Positions 37,501 through 50,745 of a stretch of 64,000 bases of DNA are shown here, in pieces. Location of the stretch: contig NC_083651.1 in NCBI RefSeq assembly GCF_963576545.1, positions 16,911,580 through 16,975,579 on the forward strand. The letters run 5' to 3'. Source of the DNA: Limanda limanda. Its lineage: Eukaryota; Chordata; Actinopteri; Pleuronectiformes; Pleuronectidae. Numbering within the stretch: the first letter of the stretch is position 1; each line of letters opens with the position of its first letter. The notes beneath the pieces were generated by a model. That model saw nothing but the letters and a program-made list of their open reading frames with translations, searched no databases and was not told the DNA's origin. The translations under genes and the position numbers were made by a program.

Positions 37501-39880
37501 AGCCATCAGAGGATTGATAAAGAGGAAGTGTAGTGAGTGAGTAACACTTACCAGACAGGGTAAACCCCCAGTCTGGAACTTATGAAGAGGACTGCAAACA
37601 TTGCAAACAGGAGGTTGCACAGAATCTGACATTTGGCATAGTTGGCCATCTTGGCAGCCTAAGGAAAAGAAAATCTTCAATTAATGTTGATGTAAACAAG
37701 TGGTTGAAATATAGTGTCATAATTAAAAAGCTTGTGTTTTCATCATATTACTAAACTACACAAATCTAACTGCATTGTAACTTGCTAATTCCACCTGCCT
37801 TAATGGAGCATCTTTACATTTTCGCTACATTTTCTTATATATATCTTGGTTCCCACAGATTATTTTATTTTATTATACTTGTACGTCAATCTACTTTATG
37901 CTTAAGCTTGGGAAAGTACTATATAGATAAATTGTTTGAATAACGATGTTCCAAAGCCTCCACCCACACAACCAGCCAGCTGTGCCCATTAGTCCTTCTA
38001 CAGTATTGCATTCTCCCAGCCGTCCTCACCTCTATCAGCACGTCGGCTGCGTCGTGCAGACACATGACCAGAGTTCCCACTCGGGCCATGTTGTTCACAT
38101 AGGAAAATGTGATGAGGGAGATCGTCGCCACGTGATGAAGGAACATGATCAGGAAATCCTAGAGACACAGTTATACCAAAATAAAAGGTCACACAACTAC
38201 AGAACGTGCTTTTAAAGCGGGTTCATGGCTGTGGGGAGTCACTGCATGCAGGACTAACCCAGAGCTTCTAGTACAGTACAATGTGGTCAAAGTGAAAGGG
38301 AACTGTGTGCACACACTGTGGCCTTGGGAATTTTCTGTTTTCAAATGACAAGGCCCCTACTGCTGACTAATATCAACTGAATTTGTGGAACCAATGTAGA
38401 ACAGAGTGGAGTCTCTTTTTCAAAACAGCTTGAGAAAGCACTGCACATGTTTATGGTTTCACGGCCTTGAGATGCACATGTTATCATTGCATGGAGCTGT
38501 TTTGGTGGGGCATGCTCGATATGTGCTGCTGTGATTTCACAAAGCTACTAAAAAGATGACACAAAATTGATAAACACAAAAAATAGAATGTACATCCTTA
38601 GTGTTTGGACATTTTGTTGCTGCAAATTTTTCTGATTCTGCCAATGTGTCTGTTACATACTGTAACATGCAGATTATTTAGTGAAATACCTGACAATACC
38701 TACTTTGGTTCAGGTAAAGAAAAATATATTGAAAACGTTTCTAAAGAATAAAATCAACAAAATGTACTTCAAGTATCAATAGTAATCAATGCAGAAAAAT
38801 ATCCCCGGTTTAATCATAAGATTATTATTACTGATGCAGTATTTTACTGTGTTCCTTGTGGAGATATTAGTAAATTAATTTAGATGCTGATGGGTAGTTT
38901 AATCTAAGCTCATCAAATATGTTTTGTTCACAAACTCTTAATTTGTAACTACCGAGTATAGATGCCAGATAAATGTAGTGGAGCACAAGATATAATGGGG
39001 CATGAAATTAAAGGAAGTGCAAATTTAAGTACAGTTCTTGAGTAAATGTTCATATTTATTATATTCCACCAGTCGATCGCTATTGTGGCTATAGTAAACA
39101 TCTATGTATGTATATTCAAAATATCCATCAGTGTAGTTTTGGCCCCGTCTAGGCAGGAGCCCTTCTCTTTGGGATTTCCCACATACAGCTCCTATGGTGG
39201 ACTATATGGATGCAGTCACGCATGGGGGAACATTCCTCGAGCAAATCTTTAGCTACTCAAACTCCTCAGCTCAAAGTGAACAAGCACCGGTCCAAAGTAG
39301 CGAAAGAATGGAAAGGAGGATGAGGAGAAAAGGCGATGATGCAAGATACAGAATGAAAGCGAGGCGAGAGTGTGCAGGGAGAACATACTGGAATTGGCAG
39401 GGGGTGAAGAGGACCTCCTCAGTGTAGTACTGTGCATGAAAAAACTGAAAGGAGAAACAAAAACAGACAACATGCCAACAGTCAACAAAGAGATGACAGA
39501 GTGGAGGCAAATGCAGCATGGCATCATGGGGGCTGCTGTGAGTGCGGTGAGAGGAGTGTGTTTTGGAGAGGGAGCTGAGCTGGGAATGGACTGGAGACAG
39601 GAGGAGTACGATTATGGCTGGAAGACATGCAAATTGATACTTAATGAACCGTCTCTGATCCTAACCACTATGCTCACAGCACTTTACAGTCACATTCACA
39701 CACACTTACATACAGCAGCTCTATATATAGGACTCCTCTATCTCAAGTTTTATTCACACACTGATCGAAAAGCAATCGGGGGTTCAATTTTAGGTGTCTT
39801 GCCCAAGACAATAGAGGAGCCTGGGATCATACCTTCTGATTGGTGGACGCCCTGCACTTCTTCCTGAGCCACTGCCACCC

Positions 39881-39936
<56 letters not shown>

Positions 39937-42900
39937 AAAGCTTCATTTACTGCGAAATGTGCATAATACATCTTATACTTAACGGGTTAGCAGATAAAAA
40001 ATAGACATAGTAGTCATGTCATGTGCTTGATTAGAGCGTGAATACCTGATTGGTAATTTGGGAAAAACCTGCCTGTCGGGTTCAGGTCGGGGCTCAGTTA
40101 GTTTTCTTTGGACAGAAAATTAACTACCTGAGCCGCACTTTAGTGTTTACAGTATGCATCAATTATTTTGTTATATTTTTTCAGTATTAAGTGTGAGTGG
40201 GTAATAAGTTAGTAAAGTTAATGATTAAAATGTAAGTTATTGTCATGTATGATTGTTGACTGCTTAACTTTAAATACATTCAGAAAATGTGTTATTTCTG
40301 CTAAATGTGCTCTTTTATAATTTTGAGTATTTTATGGCACTATCATTACAAAAGTAGTAATATATGCTGAACACAAAAGCTGTTACTCTGACACCAACCA
40401 TGTCTGTGGAAAACTTTTTATGAAGTTGAACTCAATTTCTGAATTTAAAAAAAAAAAAAAAAAAGCTAATCCTTTTCACCCTCGAAGATTTATGCTATTT
40501 CACACGTCAGTGACACTACACTGAGGCCGAAAACCAAAAGCCCACAAGCAAAAACACCCTCGAGAGTTGAGCTGAGAGAAAAGAGACAGTCGGACAAACG
40601 AATGTTGCTTTGTGAAAACACAAAATGCAACTGTCTGCTTTCAACACACAAAAAGTGAATAAAAGAGTCACTTTTTCCTGCAGTGAGTCTTTCAGAAAGC
40701 ATTCAAAGAACATGCAGTTTGTCTCGGTGTGACTTGCTGTTGTTCTTACCTTCCTCCTGATGTCTGTGAATTGGGAAAAGAGTAAGGACAGGTAGAAAGA
40801 CAGCTCCAGTACATAATAATAATGGATGTCCACAGTCAGTGGCTGCATGAACACACAAAGCAACAGGGTTAGAATTACACATCTGACAAGTAGGAGTCGT
40901 CTCACTGTATCGTGTAATAACTGAGTTGAAGGAGGCTCACCTGGTAGGGATAGTTGTACCAGCACTCTTTAGTGTTCCATAACCAGGTAGTCTGCAGAAA
41001 ATGGAAATAAAAAGATAGTTAAATCATTATGTTTTAACCTTTAAGAAACACATAAAACTAGATTTAGAAATGTAAAATATTATAATACCCTGTGATAGAG
41101 CAAAACGTTAATCATTTTTATTACATCCCTGATGAAATCTCATTTGGTGTATTTTATTCAAGTTAAACAAAGTTGTCAATGAACCCAAACAACCTAAAAA
41201 AGATTCTTTGCCTCAAATTCAGCTAAAATACTTTCAATAAAACCTAAAAAACAGGCAGACAATATTAATGCAGTGTTGTGGGTTTTATGTAGTTACCAAC
41301 CATGCAGTTGGAGTTTAATATTTACTTGTAATTTCACGACTAACACAGGGATATAAACATGGCCACTAAGAAATGAATAACTCCATTGATAGATTTTGAA
41401 TGAAATCATGGAGGTTTATAAAAACCTGAATGAATGTTAGTGAGGGATTCAAACCAGAGGAGTTTATATGGAATCCTGAGTAAGGGCTTGGTGATATTAT
41501 CAGGACCACAAGAGAAATGGTTTGTTCCTTAAGAATGTGTTATAAGCAAACAGTGACCATAGCTGTGACTGAGTTTACGTCTCCTGGGCTCCTCTGCAGA
41601 CACACTCTATTAATAACGCCCACAGAGAGTGGAGCTGCTGCTGCTGCAGGGCCTGACACAAAATTAACTGTTTTCACAAAGTGCTTCGTCATGCAACTTG
41701 TTTCTGAAAGAGATTTTCCACTTTCTGCTGTCTCAACTATTGCTCTAGTCATATACTCTTATGAAATACATAGAATCCATTTAAGCTGTGTATATTAATT
41801 CATATCTACTGGACTCATTTGGCACAATGGCCTTCATTTCTGAGAACCACTCTCTTCTCCTGAACAGCTGATGGAATTCAACCTTTCTAAACAGAGATTT
41901 ATTGGGCTGTAAACTGGAAATGCTCGAAGCCCTGAGCTATTTTCACAAACCAGAATTTAAAAAGGTAGAAAGGTTTTGAAAAGAAAAAGTTTGGGATGTG
42001 GAAAAAAGTTCAATATGAATGCAGAGATGAGATATATTTTTTAGAAAGGTTTAAATGCTGTTATTAACATAAAACTTGCCAACAGGTCACTATATTTATT
42101 TAAGCTGTTATCATTTTGCAGGCAGACTCTGAGGTGGAGTAACTATTGAAATGAGATAACACAACCTTAATAGTACATATGTTCACATTGAATTCCAGCA
42201 GCTGAAGTTCAAGATCAAAAGAAAGACTGAGTAACACAAACTCTGGCTGTTTCATGAAGGGTATTATTCACTGTAATGTGTAACAGCAGCTTCCCCCTTA
42301 TCAAATGATTTCCCTATTCCTTTATCAGTGAACACATTTTATACTGGACTGTGGTTGAACTCAGTAGACTCAGTCCCTGACACCATCACTACGTTGTTCC
42401 TGTTGTCTCATGAAGAGACATCAACCTATTTAGAAACCTCATGATTTTCATGCTGACTATGAACATGGCTTCATAGGTCAAATGACATTGTCAGGAAGTA
42501 AACAAACCTTTTTAAGGAAACGCACTCCATAGGTAAATATGTAAAGATAGAATGTAAATCTCCACCTGAAAGAAGATAAAGAAAAACATGAGGATTTCAC
42601 AACAACAACGATTTACACACACTGCATTTCCCCCTACCATGGTTTGATCTAAATGAAAGGTTACAAAAGGTCAAACACATATTTATTAATTTGGAACATT
42701 GTTAACATTGTATAGATAGTGAAGATGGAAGGGTGGATGGGCAGGTGGATGGATGAATGGATGGATAGATGGATGTTGTTGTAAAGATTCAAGTGAAATC
42801 GACAGAAGCCCTCAGTTAAGCAGTGTGATCACATTTCTTTTCTTTCTTTCTTTCAGGTTAAAGATCTGAATGTGATTATTGTGTCGTATTGAAATGTTTG

Positions 42901-45900
42901 GTCCTTATTTATTAAGAGATATAAAATAAAAATCTTTCTTTTGTTCTTTCTTTCTTATCTTACATTAGCAAGAGAAGCAAAGTGTTTCATCTCAGAACAG
43001 TTCGGAATAGCAGAGCTGCATCACACCCTCTCATCGAATGCAAATACATTCAAATATATAAACGTGGCCAGTGGATTTGCAGGCTGATGTAACTTGAACT
43101 GCATGCTGCTTATACAGTTTGTTTCTCGTGTTCACTGCAGCACACTGTGTCTGTCATGCCTGAAATCCAAAATCTGAAGTGGTGCGAGCTCCTCTTACTT
43201 CCTCCCATCTGCAGAGGAGGGAGACTCACTAAAAAAAACGGGACATTAGTGACTTAGTTACACTGAGAAAGTCCTGTCCCAATCCAGCCTGCTCTGATGT
43301 GCTTACTACAACCCTGCACAGCATTTAGTCACCACATCTACACTGTGGGGAAAGCGATGACGAGGGCAGAGGCTGAGAAGAAACTGGTTCAGCAGACACC
43401 TCGGTGATCAGAGCTTTGCTGAGCAGGGAGATGTGAACATACACCCAACTCATAACAGTCAGCTCCTGGGAGGAAGGATTTAAGAACAGTCAACAAGCAC
43501 CATCACCTTTCTACACAACTCTGGAGGCTGCATCAGACAGAAACAAAATACAGGCAAAAGACTGACTGCAAGGCCTCTAAAGCCCCCTGTTGTGCGTTCA
43601 TTATCCCCAGTGGGGTCAAAGTTATACGATAAATACCGTGCATGTTATATACCTGGCGCGCAGTAAAAACTGTTGCATGGCAACTGGTTCATCAAGCAGG
43701 CAGGAGTCTTTTTTCAAGTGCTGCTGGATGGCTGCTATATATGTGCAATCATAATGACTCACAACAGCTCACCGTGGACAGACCTTTTTTTCTGAAATCA
43801 GCCTGTTTATTTTCTACTCTTGATCTCACTAACTAGACTACACTTATAGTTAATTAGTGCGGGTTAGTAACTGGGGTTAAACTGGTCCTGTGTACAACTT
43901 ACAAACATTTTTAATTTATGTGACACAATGAGAGAGAGCATGTGTGAGGAGTCGTGAGACAAACAGAGTTGCCATCCTTTCATAAGAGCTTTTAATTAAA
44001 CTCAAAACCGTTTTTTTAAAGTGGGACAGATCGGCTGATATGCATCAAACCAAATGTTCCTGTTCAGACTGAACTTCGCCTGGAGGAAGGAAATAATTGT
44101 AAGGGGCAGCTTTGATTGGATGAAATGCTCTGAATGAAACGAGGCGGGCTTTGTTCTGGGTGTAGCACCTAGGATAAAAAGCATCATTGAATTCAGCTTT
44201 ACTTCTCCGGGTATCTAAGCAGCAGCTGACAGCAACTGTTCTCTTTCAGCTCTTTCAACACAACAATTAATCACGGGGCAGTAACTGTGATCAAAACTCA
44301 GAAAGCCTTGATACATTCCCCCTTCACACGTCTATGACTCTTCAGGCATTGATAACTATCCTTCTCCCCTTTGTACATTTCTCTTATGTGGTTGGATTAT
44401 GAGGGATGATTTCAAATTGTCCACATGAAAACGCTTGATAATTGCCAGTTATTTTTAACGTGTTTTGAGGGAAAGCAGGGGCGTGGCTGCCTCCTCCCCG
44501 TATCACAAGAATGTGGCTCCTAGCTCAGAGTGAGTGGAAGAAGCATGTGTCGAGGATAAACATGCTTATTAGCTGTCAGCGTGGTGTCTGAGCGACTTCT
44601 ACAGGGAGGTGTGCTGGTTGAAACTATGAAAATCGTTAACCTATTGGTTAGAGGAAGAACCCTAATGAGGAGATTGCTAATCTCTAGCGATGGCATCTAT
44701 GGATTGCATCCAGGTACTCAGGCTTAATCCTCACACAGTCCAAAGACATGCAGATTGGGATTACATGATTAGAGACTCTTTATTGACAAGGGTGTGAATG
44801 GTTGTTTGTCTCTGTATGTCGGCCCTGGTGGTCCAGGGTGAACCCCGCCTCTTTCCCAGTGTCCTCTGGGACCAAAACCCTCAAATGTGTATAGATAATG
44901 AATGGATGGATGGCTATTAATAGTAAGTTTCTATAGAAAAAAAATGCATTAATTTTTTTTAAATCTACTGCAGGCTATTTTTGAAAATCTGCTGTATATA
45001 AACAAAAATAATGAAAAATTGAGAGATCATAGTATTCAGTTTAGTTATAAATATGACATTCTGCTTCGTCCACCCACTTTACAAAAATCACATTCATTTA
45101 ACGCCGTCTCTAATTATATCCTAGGCTATTTCTTGCACATGCAGAATTTTTTTCTACAGACTTGTCATCCCAGTGTTGTCTCTCTCTGTGCCCAGTCAAT
45201 AAATAAAGCATCAAATAAGCCCCAACCAATAGTTACTAATTAATTCTTTTTTTACATTTTGGTTTAAAGTAGATACGATGTGTTAGTCAGTTTTAAAGGT
45301 ACAGTTAGAGGTGTTGTGTTACTTTTGACCAGAGTCAGGCTCACAGTTTCTCCCTGTTTCCAGTCATGGTACCAGACTAAGGTAACCAGCTGCTTCTAAG
45401 AGCATTTGTCAAAACCAAATCGTATTTTTTTGCCCATGATCATTTCTCTGTTCTCAGTGGAAGCAGAGAAGGGAGAGGAGAGAAGAAGATCAGATCAGAC
45501 AGTTACGAGCTATTGAGGACATGAAAGCAGAATCCTGCCCCAGCCTGTTCTAACAGAGGAGAAGTGAAGAGGAGGCGTTCTCAGGTAAAACTACACGGTA
45601 AAAAAAACACTGGGACGTCTCGTGATATCATGACGCAACATAAAGTACAGTTCATACTTCTGAATATGAGTATTCTCTGCCACTGTGATGAAATAACACT
45701 ACATCTACATGTCATTTGCATTGTTTTTCCTTGATGTGTTTCTAAGTATATAAATTAAATTACCTGTTTAAAATTTAAAAAAAAGTAAACATATATTTTT
45801 CTGACAATGAGGTGCTTACAGAAAAATAAATCAATACTTAAACTTGTTGGAACAGCTTTTGTTCTTGCTTTATACGTGGGAATAAATCACGGCGGTAACA

Positions 45901-48900
45901 ATAGGTGCTAAACAAACTCCGTGAAGACTCTTCATTATTACTCGACCTAACGTGCCTGCGACCTACTGTCTGCTCAATGAACAGAACAGACAGCAGATCA
46001 GCCGTCCTGACAACCGAGAGACAAAGGCTGCTATCAGTCTGCAACAGCTGTGCATGAGGGCATAATTAGAGCACAATCGCCGCTCCGAGGACTGAAGCCA
46101 CACAACGCTCGGAGAACTGCACCGTAAGCAAACTGAGACACAGTCCGGAGTCGTCTGCAGTCAATTATGCTGCGGGCAGATAGCGGCTTGGGTGCAATTG
46201 TTGCTTAAACAGAATGAATGCAAGATGAGCATATTTGAAAAGGTCATAGGTATTCCAGTGTGGAAGAAAGACACTTTTTTAAAATTTTTGTTGCTTTTCC
46301 GGGGGTTCCTCTGGAAAGTTGCACAGGGAGTGGAGCGGTCTAATCAGCTCACACCGTCCTCCCCGAGTGAACAGCAGCCCCGGGCGGATCAGAGGCGGTG
46401 AGGCTCCCTGGGTCTTCGACTGCCAGACTGGCTCTGCTGGTGTCAGACATGACTCCGGTCTGACAGCCACGCTCGCCCGTTGGCCTTTAACATCACACTG
46501 CTAAGTAACTACAATCTCCCCGATGGCCAAAGCTCTACTGCAGATTAGCCGGTTCTCTGTTGCAGCTTGAGTGGGTTTGTTGGTTCGCACTGGGGCACGT
46601 TCGAGTATTATTCCACAGCAGCACGGGCCACTCGTGTTGCAGTCCTCATAAGCCATGTAGGAGACGGTGTTAGGGTCGACCAAACCTGAGGTGACTTCAT
46701 AAGGGCCGGTGAAGGACCACAAGAGATTCATTGTTCTGGTAATCAAACAAAAATTACAAATACTCCAGCTTCTAAAAGTTAGGATTTGCCATTTTTCTGT
46801 TATAGAATTGCAAACTGAATATTTGAGGTGTTGCTCTGAAGAAACCAGCTATGTAATGATGTCATCCTGCAATTTTGCTGAATAAACGGTGCTTAATTAA
46901 TCTAGAAAATAATCAGCATTGTGATGGTAGTGAAATATTGTAAAAAATATTAAATTATAGGCCTAAAATTCTCCTTCAAATTACAGCGATCATTTACCCA
47001 TGCAAATATGCTGTCATTGTGGACGTGTGCAGCCAAAGTGTTTCCCTTCATTTCCATATGGTATGAAAATTAACTTTCACTTTCACATCATACCTTTTAC
47101 TAATGTCCCGTTTTCGTTATTGATGAGTGCTAACGCAGCGCACTCTATTCAAATCAGTCCTGACCTAAACCTGAACTACAAACCAACAATAAATTTACAT
47201 TAAACATAACAACAATATGGCAGATATGATTTTCACTGTGACTGGGTACATAAACGTTGGGCAAGTTTGTGCAAATTCACTTTCACAAACTTGGATGTCA
47301 GAAAATGCAGAGGAAATGTGCCCCAGCCAAGGCAGGATATCTGTTGTGGTGAAAATGGGATTTTTCCTTACATGCTTTCACAGAATCGAGCGAGGGTGCT
47401 GGGCTTCTCCTGGTTGCGCCGCTGTCTGAACCAGCGCTGGATGGTCCGTACATCCCAGTCGAGCTGCTTGGACAGGCCCTCCAGCCTCTTCTCATCTGGG
47501 TGCTGGCGAGGCAAAATAAATATGTTGGATGAAGTTTTCACTGTAGCACAACAGAGTACAATCATGAACAAAGAGTCCACGTGCTCCACCTTGGTTATAG
47601 CGGTGAAAACCTTCTCCAGGATGGCGTTGGGCTGTGCTCTCTGTGGCCCGTTGGTTTGGATCTTCAGGCCCATCGCACATGGTCTTGCAATAAACCTGCA
47701 AATGAACAAAATGTAGGAGCATTTTTCACATTTAGGGATGGGCACAGAAGGCATTCACATGTCAGGAGGCACATGTATCCATCATTTCTCTGCTGCTGGT
47801 GGGTAACAGTTGTCTTCATCTACTGACACATGCATCTGCTAGCTCTCATATCTTATTTTAGACTACACAGACATGGCAGTATGTGGGCCCCCCTGGGCAG
47901 CTGTGGCTCAGGAGTTAGAGCGGGTTGTCCAATAACCAGAGGGTCAGTGGTTGGATCCCAGTCTCCCCATTCTGTTTGCCCAGGTGTCCTCGGGCAAGAC
48001 ACAGAAACTGGAAATTGCCCCTTACGCCTCTGTGCGAGTGATGTGTGATAGATGAAGTGTACAGTAAGGGGATTTACTTGAGTGGTCATCAAGACAACAA
48101 AAAGGCTATATAAATAGAGTCCACTAACAAATTGTATTCATTATAAGGTACTTGTGGAAGGTGGACATTTCCATATTGAATAAAACAGCTGGAAAACAAA
48201 ATAAGAGCGTGAAGATATTTCCTGCATTTTTGCCATACATCATGTGCAGTCTGGAAAATGGAAATTATAAATTGCCTGGGAGCAGTAATGAAACTTTCTA
48301 TTAAAATTAGATAGAACTTATCATAATCTAGAATTAACTTCTTGTGCCACATTCGTCAAGATTACAGTATCAAACTATATAATAGAATACAGTGAATAAA
48401 ACAGTATAAGATCTAAAAAAAGTGAACATTTAAATAAAAGTATTAAGTGTATTATGTTAAATAAAAAGTAATGCAGAACCAGTGCCAATTAGAAATGAGA
48501 ATACAATTAAATAAGCAAGTTACATGAGACAGTAAACAAATACAAAAGTGGCAACAAGTAGTAATGAGTAAATATTGATAATGGGAGTATGTAATTTGGA
48601 ATTTATATAAGTAAGTTACATGAGAGAGTAAACTAATAGTATGTAAATAAGCTATATATAGATGGATAGATAGATGGATTCAATGGATGATTTATAATTC
48701 ACACACTCGATTTTCAGGGACAACATTATGAGCACGAGTGAAGGTGTGAGTGTGGAAGTTGAAGGCCTCAGTCACTTCTCCCCAAAGAGCCTCCTGACCC
48801 ACATACTGCAGGACGAGCATCAGGACTCCATGCCTCCCTGTGTATCGATGACTGCAACAACTGGGTCAGTGGAGTGAATAGATACAGAAGGTATCTTTAC

Positions 48901-49388
48901 AGGAGGGTGCTGGGCTGTGGAGTGAGAGGAGGGCACAGCTGGATCCGGTGCAGGGTTCACACAGTGAGAACGTGGCTGCACTGACAGATGCATCAGGCTG
49001 TGCTGCAGGCCTGCGGAGGGACGGATCATCAGCCCCGGTGATTTGTGGGCTAACCGGAGGAAGATGCCATTGTTTGGGTAACAACAGTCTGACTGATAAC
49101 ACAGCAGCGTGCAGCATTTCCAATCCACACAACCCCCCCCCCCCCCCCACAAAACCAGCACAGCCACCTGGATGAAGATGAGGAAGATGATGGTGGTGGT
49201 GGTCGGTGTGGAACCCACCTTTCAAACACCAGGCGGATCATGAAGATGCAGAAGGCTGCAGGACACGCCAGATACAGATCCTCGGCTTGCGGGAACGTCG
49301 CCTCGTCCGTGGTCTTCAAGTCAGCCCACGTCACGTTGTGCGGGAGCCAGAAGCGCTCGTTCCAGAACCAGGCCAGGATCCCGGCCAT
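34534..49388 (-). CDS. cers6: cers6: ceramide synthase 6
   Basis: ER multi-pass acyltransferase that N-acylates sphingoid bases, in mammals with C14-C16 acyl-CoA. Exons (minus): 49388-49219, 47695-47590, 47502-47372, 42565-42508, 40991-40941, 40842-40750, 38158-38030, 37658-37552, 36176-36020, 34692-34534. All phases join, giving 386 residues (human 384). Residues 1-56 hold the N-terminal segment and TM1 ([16 protein letters not shown]). Residues about 66-127 are the Hox-like domain ([20 protein letters not shown]). The TLC domain follows. The Lag1 motif has [21 protein letters not shown] and [11 protein letters not shown], with His211-His212 and Asp239/Asp242 in the expected catalytic places. 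The tail has [15 protein letters not shown], the acidic phosphorylation cluster that marks CerS2-6. The frame stays open upstream of the ATG to at least 49571; MAGILAWFW is the family start. Introns 4.8 and 2.6 kb long carry repeats. Confidence 0.96.
36177..37551. other. cers6 intron 8
   Basis: 1.4 kb of AT-rich sequence with no recognisable gene or repeat beyond a short GAGA run near 36201. Confidence 0.6.
39677..39884 (-). mobile_element. tRNA-derived SINE type B, reverse orientation, in cers6 intron 6
   Basis: It reads CACTTTACAGTCACATTCAC, GTGTCTTGCCCAAGAC, GGAGCCTGGGATCATACCTT, GATTGGTGGACGCCCTGCAC and CTGAGCCACTGCCACCCC. On the minus strand this is GTGGCTCAG, then a tRNA-like B box, then the body seen in the copy at 47892-48118. 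No target duplication was recognised. Confidence 0.75.
39885..39930. repeat. (TA)n microsatellite next to a SINE head
   Basis: About 23 TA units directly abutting the tRNA-like end of the reverse SINE. Confidence 0.9.
44690..44916 (+). mobile_element. Diverged SINE-like repeat (same family as 7878-8180)
   Basis: CACAGTCCAAAGACATGCAG, GTGTGAATGGTTGTTTGTCT, GGGTGAACCCCGCCTCTTTC and a final GAATGGATGGATGG match the 3' half of the element. The 5' half is degraded. Confidence 0.7.
46501..46746 (-). other. Unassigned open reading frame in cers6 intron 3
   Basis: An ATG-started minus-strand frame of about 80 codons (it contains [18 protein letters not shown] and [12 protein letters not shown]) lies in sequence richer in GC than the surrounding intron. 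I do not recognise the family. It could be a fragment of an old repeat, a retrocopy or chance. Neither end has a clear splice site. Confidence 0.25.
47892..48118 (+). mobile_element. tRNA-derived SINE type B in cers6 intron 1
   Basis: GCAGCTGTGGCTCAGGAGTT with GAGCGGGTTGTCC resembles a tRNA A-box arm. GTCAGTGGTTGGATCCC is the B box. GTGTCCTCGGGCAAGACAC and GAGTGGTCATCAAGAC lead to GGCTATATAAATAGAGTCCA, the usual 3' end in teleosts. It is opposite in orientation to cers6. Confidence 0.85.
49133..49148. repeat. Poly-C/poly-G homopolymer tract
   Basis: About 16 C in a row in cers6 intron 1, some 70 bp from the exon 1 donor. Confidence 0.9.
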
Positions 49389-49620
49389 CGCCCCGGCTGT
49401 GGGACTGTGGGACCGGGTGAGAAACGGAAAGGGCCCCGGAGGTTGTGTTCCTGCGGCGATCCGAGCGGAGCTATCCGTGCGAGAGTGCTCCGTGTCCGGC
49501 TGCTCCCCCCTTGGCTCCCCGCTCCTCTCGGTAGGGAAGTCAATCAGCTCCGCGGCCGCTGATTGGTGCAAGGAGACGTGACGCGCAGCACCGCCGCTGC
49601 ACGTTCACGACGTCATCAAG
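49389..49620 (-). promoter_or_regulatory. cers6 promoter / 5' leader, GC-rich
   Basis: GC- and CpG-rich compared with its surroundings. It has an inverted CCAAT (ATTGG at 49562-49566) and a CRE-like CGACGTCA at 49608-49615, about 175-225 bp upstream of the ATG. Site use is inferred. Confidence 0.5.
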
Positions 49621-50690
49621 GTGAACCACAGTTTATATCGATACACTGTTAATCACCAATAAACTGATCACACGTGAATGGGCTTTTTGTTGTCTTTGTT
49701 TTGTGTGTTTAATGTTTGTTGTTGTTGTTGTTGTTGTTGTTATATCATGGTGGGTATTCAGTTTAATAACGCACACACCATTCGATGCGTCAACTTTAAC
49801 GTTGGCTGATCGTCCGCAGTTTTTTGGCAGAACAATGAAATGTCAGCGCAGATAACATGGCAACGACGTAGAGACGTTCTCCAGCACCGCACAGCCTGGT
49901 GAACCACGCCCCCTGCCGACAGCTCTCAGGCAGTAAACAGTGAGACGTGAATCTGACCTTGATGAATGAAGATGAGTCCGAGCATGAAGTAAGAAGATGG
50001 TTCAGAATATAAACTGTTTCTTTATGGACTTTTTTTTCCACATGAATGCACATATTTTCTACGTGTTTGATCTAAGGCCTGAGTATATTTTTACCTGGGA
50101 GAGTGAATACTTTTTTAGTAGATTTAAATTGTCATTTTTTAGTAACTTTTTTCGGTTATTTTTACATTTTGTAAACAATTTAAATACTTATTGTTAAGAT
50201 ATGGTGTTTATAAAAAACAATGAGCACTTTGAAATGTTTATGTTGGGCATGAACTTGATCACTTCTTTCCTGGCTACATTTACGTGATTTACTGTATGTG
50301 GGTTTGTATTGTCATCCTTTCACTCACTATTGAATTAGCCAGGCACACTGGGGCAGGGCCGGCCCTGATGAGGAGGTTTTTATACTTCTCTTTGTATGCA
50401 TCATGCTGCTATGAGGAACTGTTGTGAGGTTGTTGTTGTCAAGGTTTGTTTTTCTCTTTTTGTGCATCCAGCGGCCACACACACGATAATTTGTCCATCT
50501 TCTTATAGTTCCACACAGGAGTCAACATCTGAATCTTTCTTAACTTTGTGCCGGCAATATAATAAACTCATCAAATTGTCATCACTTCAATCACCTATTA
50601 ATTGCAAAGTATATTACACTATGTAAATTTAAATAAATTAAAAAGAAAAAAGAAAAATTAAATTAAATTAATAAAAAAAAAAAAAAAAAA

Positions 50691-50745
50691 CCTGCGCAGG
50701 ATGTGCGCAGAACGTTTCTGCGCAGGATGTGCAACGCTGCCGGTG
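50691..50745. repeat. GC-rich inverted/direct repeat patch
   Basis: CTGCGCAGGATGTGC occurs twice (about 50692-50706 and 50718-50732). The segment between them, GCGCAGAACGTTTCTGCGC, is a near-perfect palindrome. It stands out from the poly-A and AT-rich flank. Confidence 0.7.

Larger units (their letters stand above)
38159..40749. other. cers6 intron 6
   Basis: 2.6 kb. It holds a reverse-oriented SINE (39677-39884), a TA array (39885-39930) and a poly-A run near 40446-40464. Two neighbouring reading frames of 77 and 165 codons at 39194-39867 have no family resemblance, and the longer one runs into the SINE. Confidence 0.6.
42566..47371. other. cers6 intron 3 (4.8 kb)
   Basis: The largest cers6 intron. 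It has a GGAT-type simple repeat (42734-42776), TTTC runs (42835-42860 and 42930-42956), a diverged SINE (44690-44916) and an unassigned minus-strand frame (46501-46746). The rest shows nothing I can name. Confidence 0.6.
47696..49218. other. cers6 intron 1
   Basis: 1.5 kb with the SINE at 47892-48118, a short GATA/GATG run near 48658-48680 and a poly-C run at 49133-49148 close to the exon 1 donor. Otherwise featureless. Confidence 0.6.

Noticed and set aside
39370..39867. A 165-residue plus-strand frame in cers6 intron 6
   Set aside because: Its second half is the reverse complement of a tRNA-derived SINE, and the first half has no family resemblance.
47892..47960. A functional tRNA gene
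   Set aside because: The A- and B-box-like sequence is part of a SINE with a known-type body and 3' end. No cloverleaf could be completed.
48820..49225. Minus-strand frames of 119-132 residues next to cers6 exon 1
   Set aside because: They read through the poly-C tract and intron 1 in frames that do not join the cers6 exon. No domain is visible.
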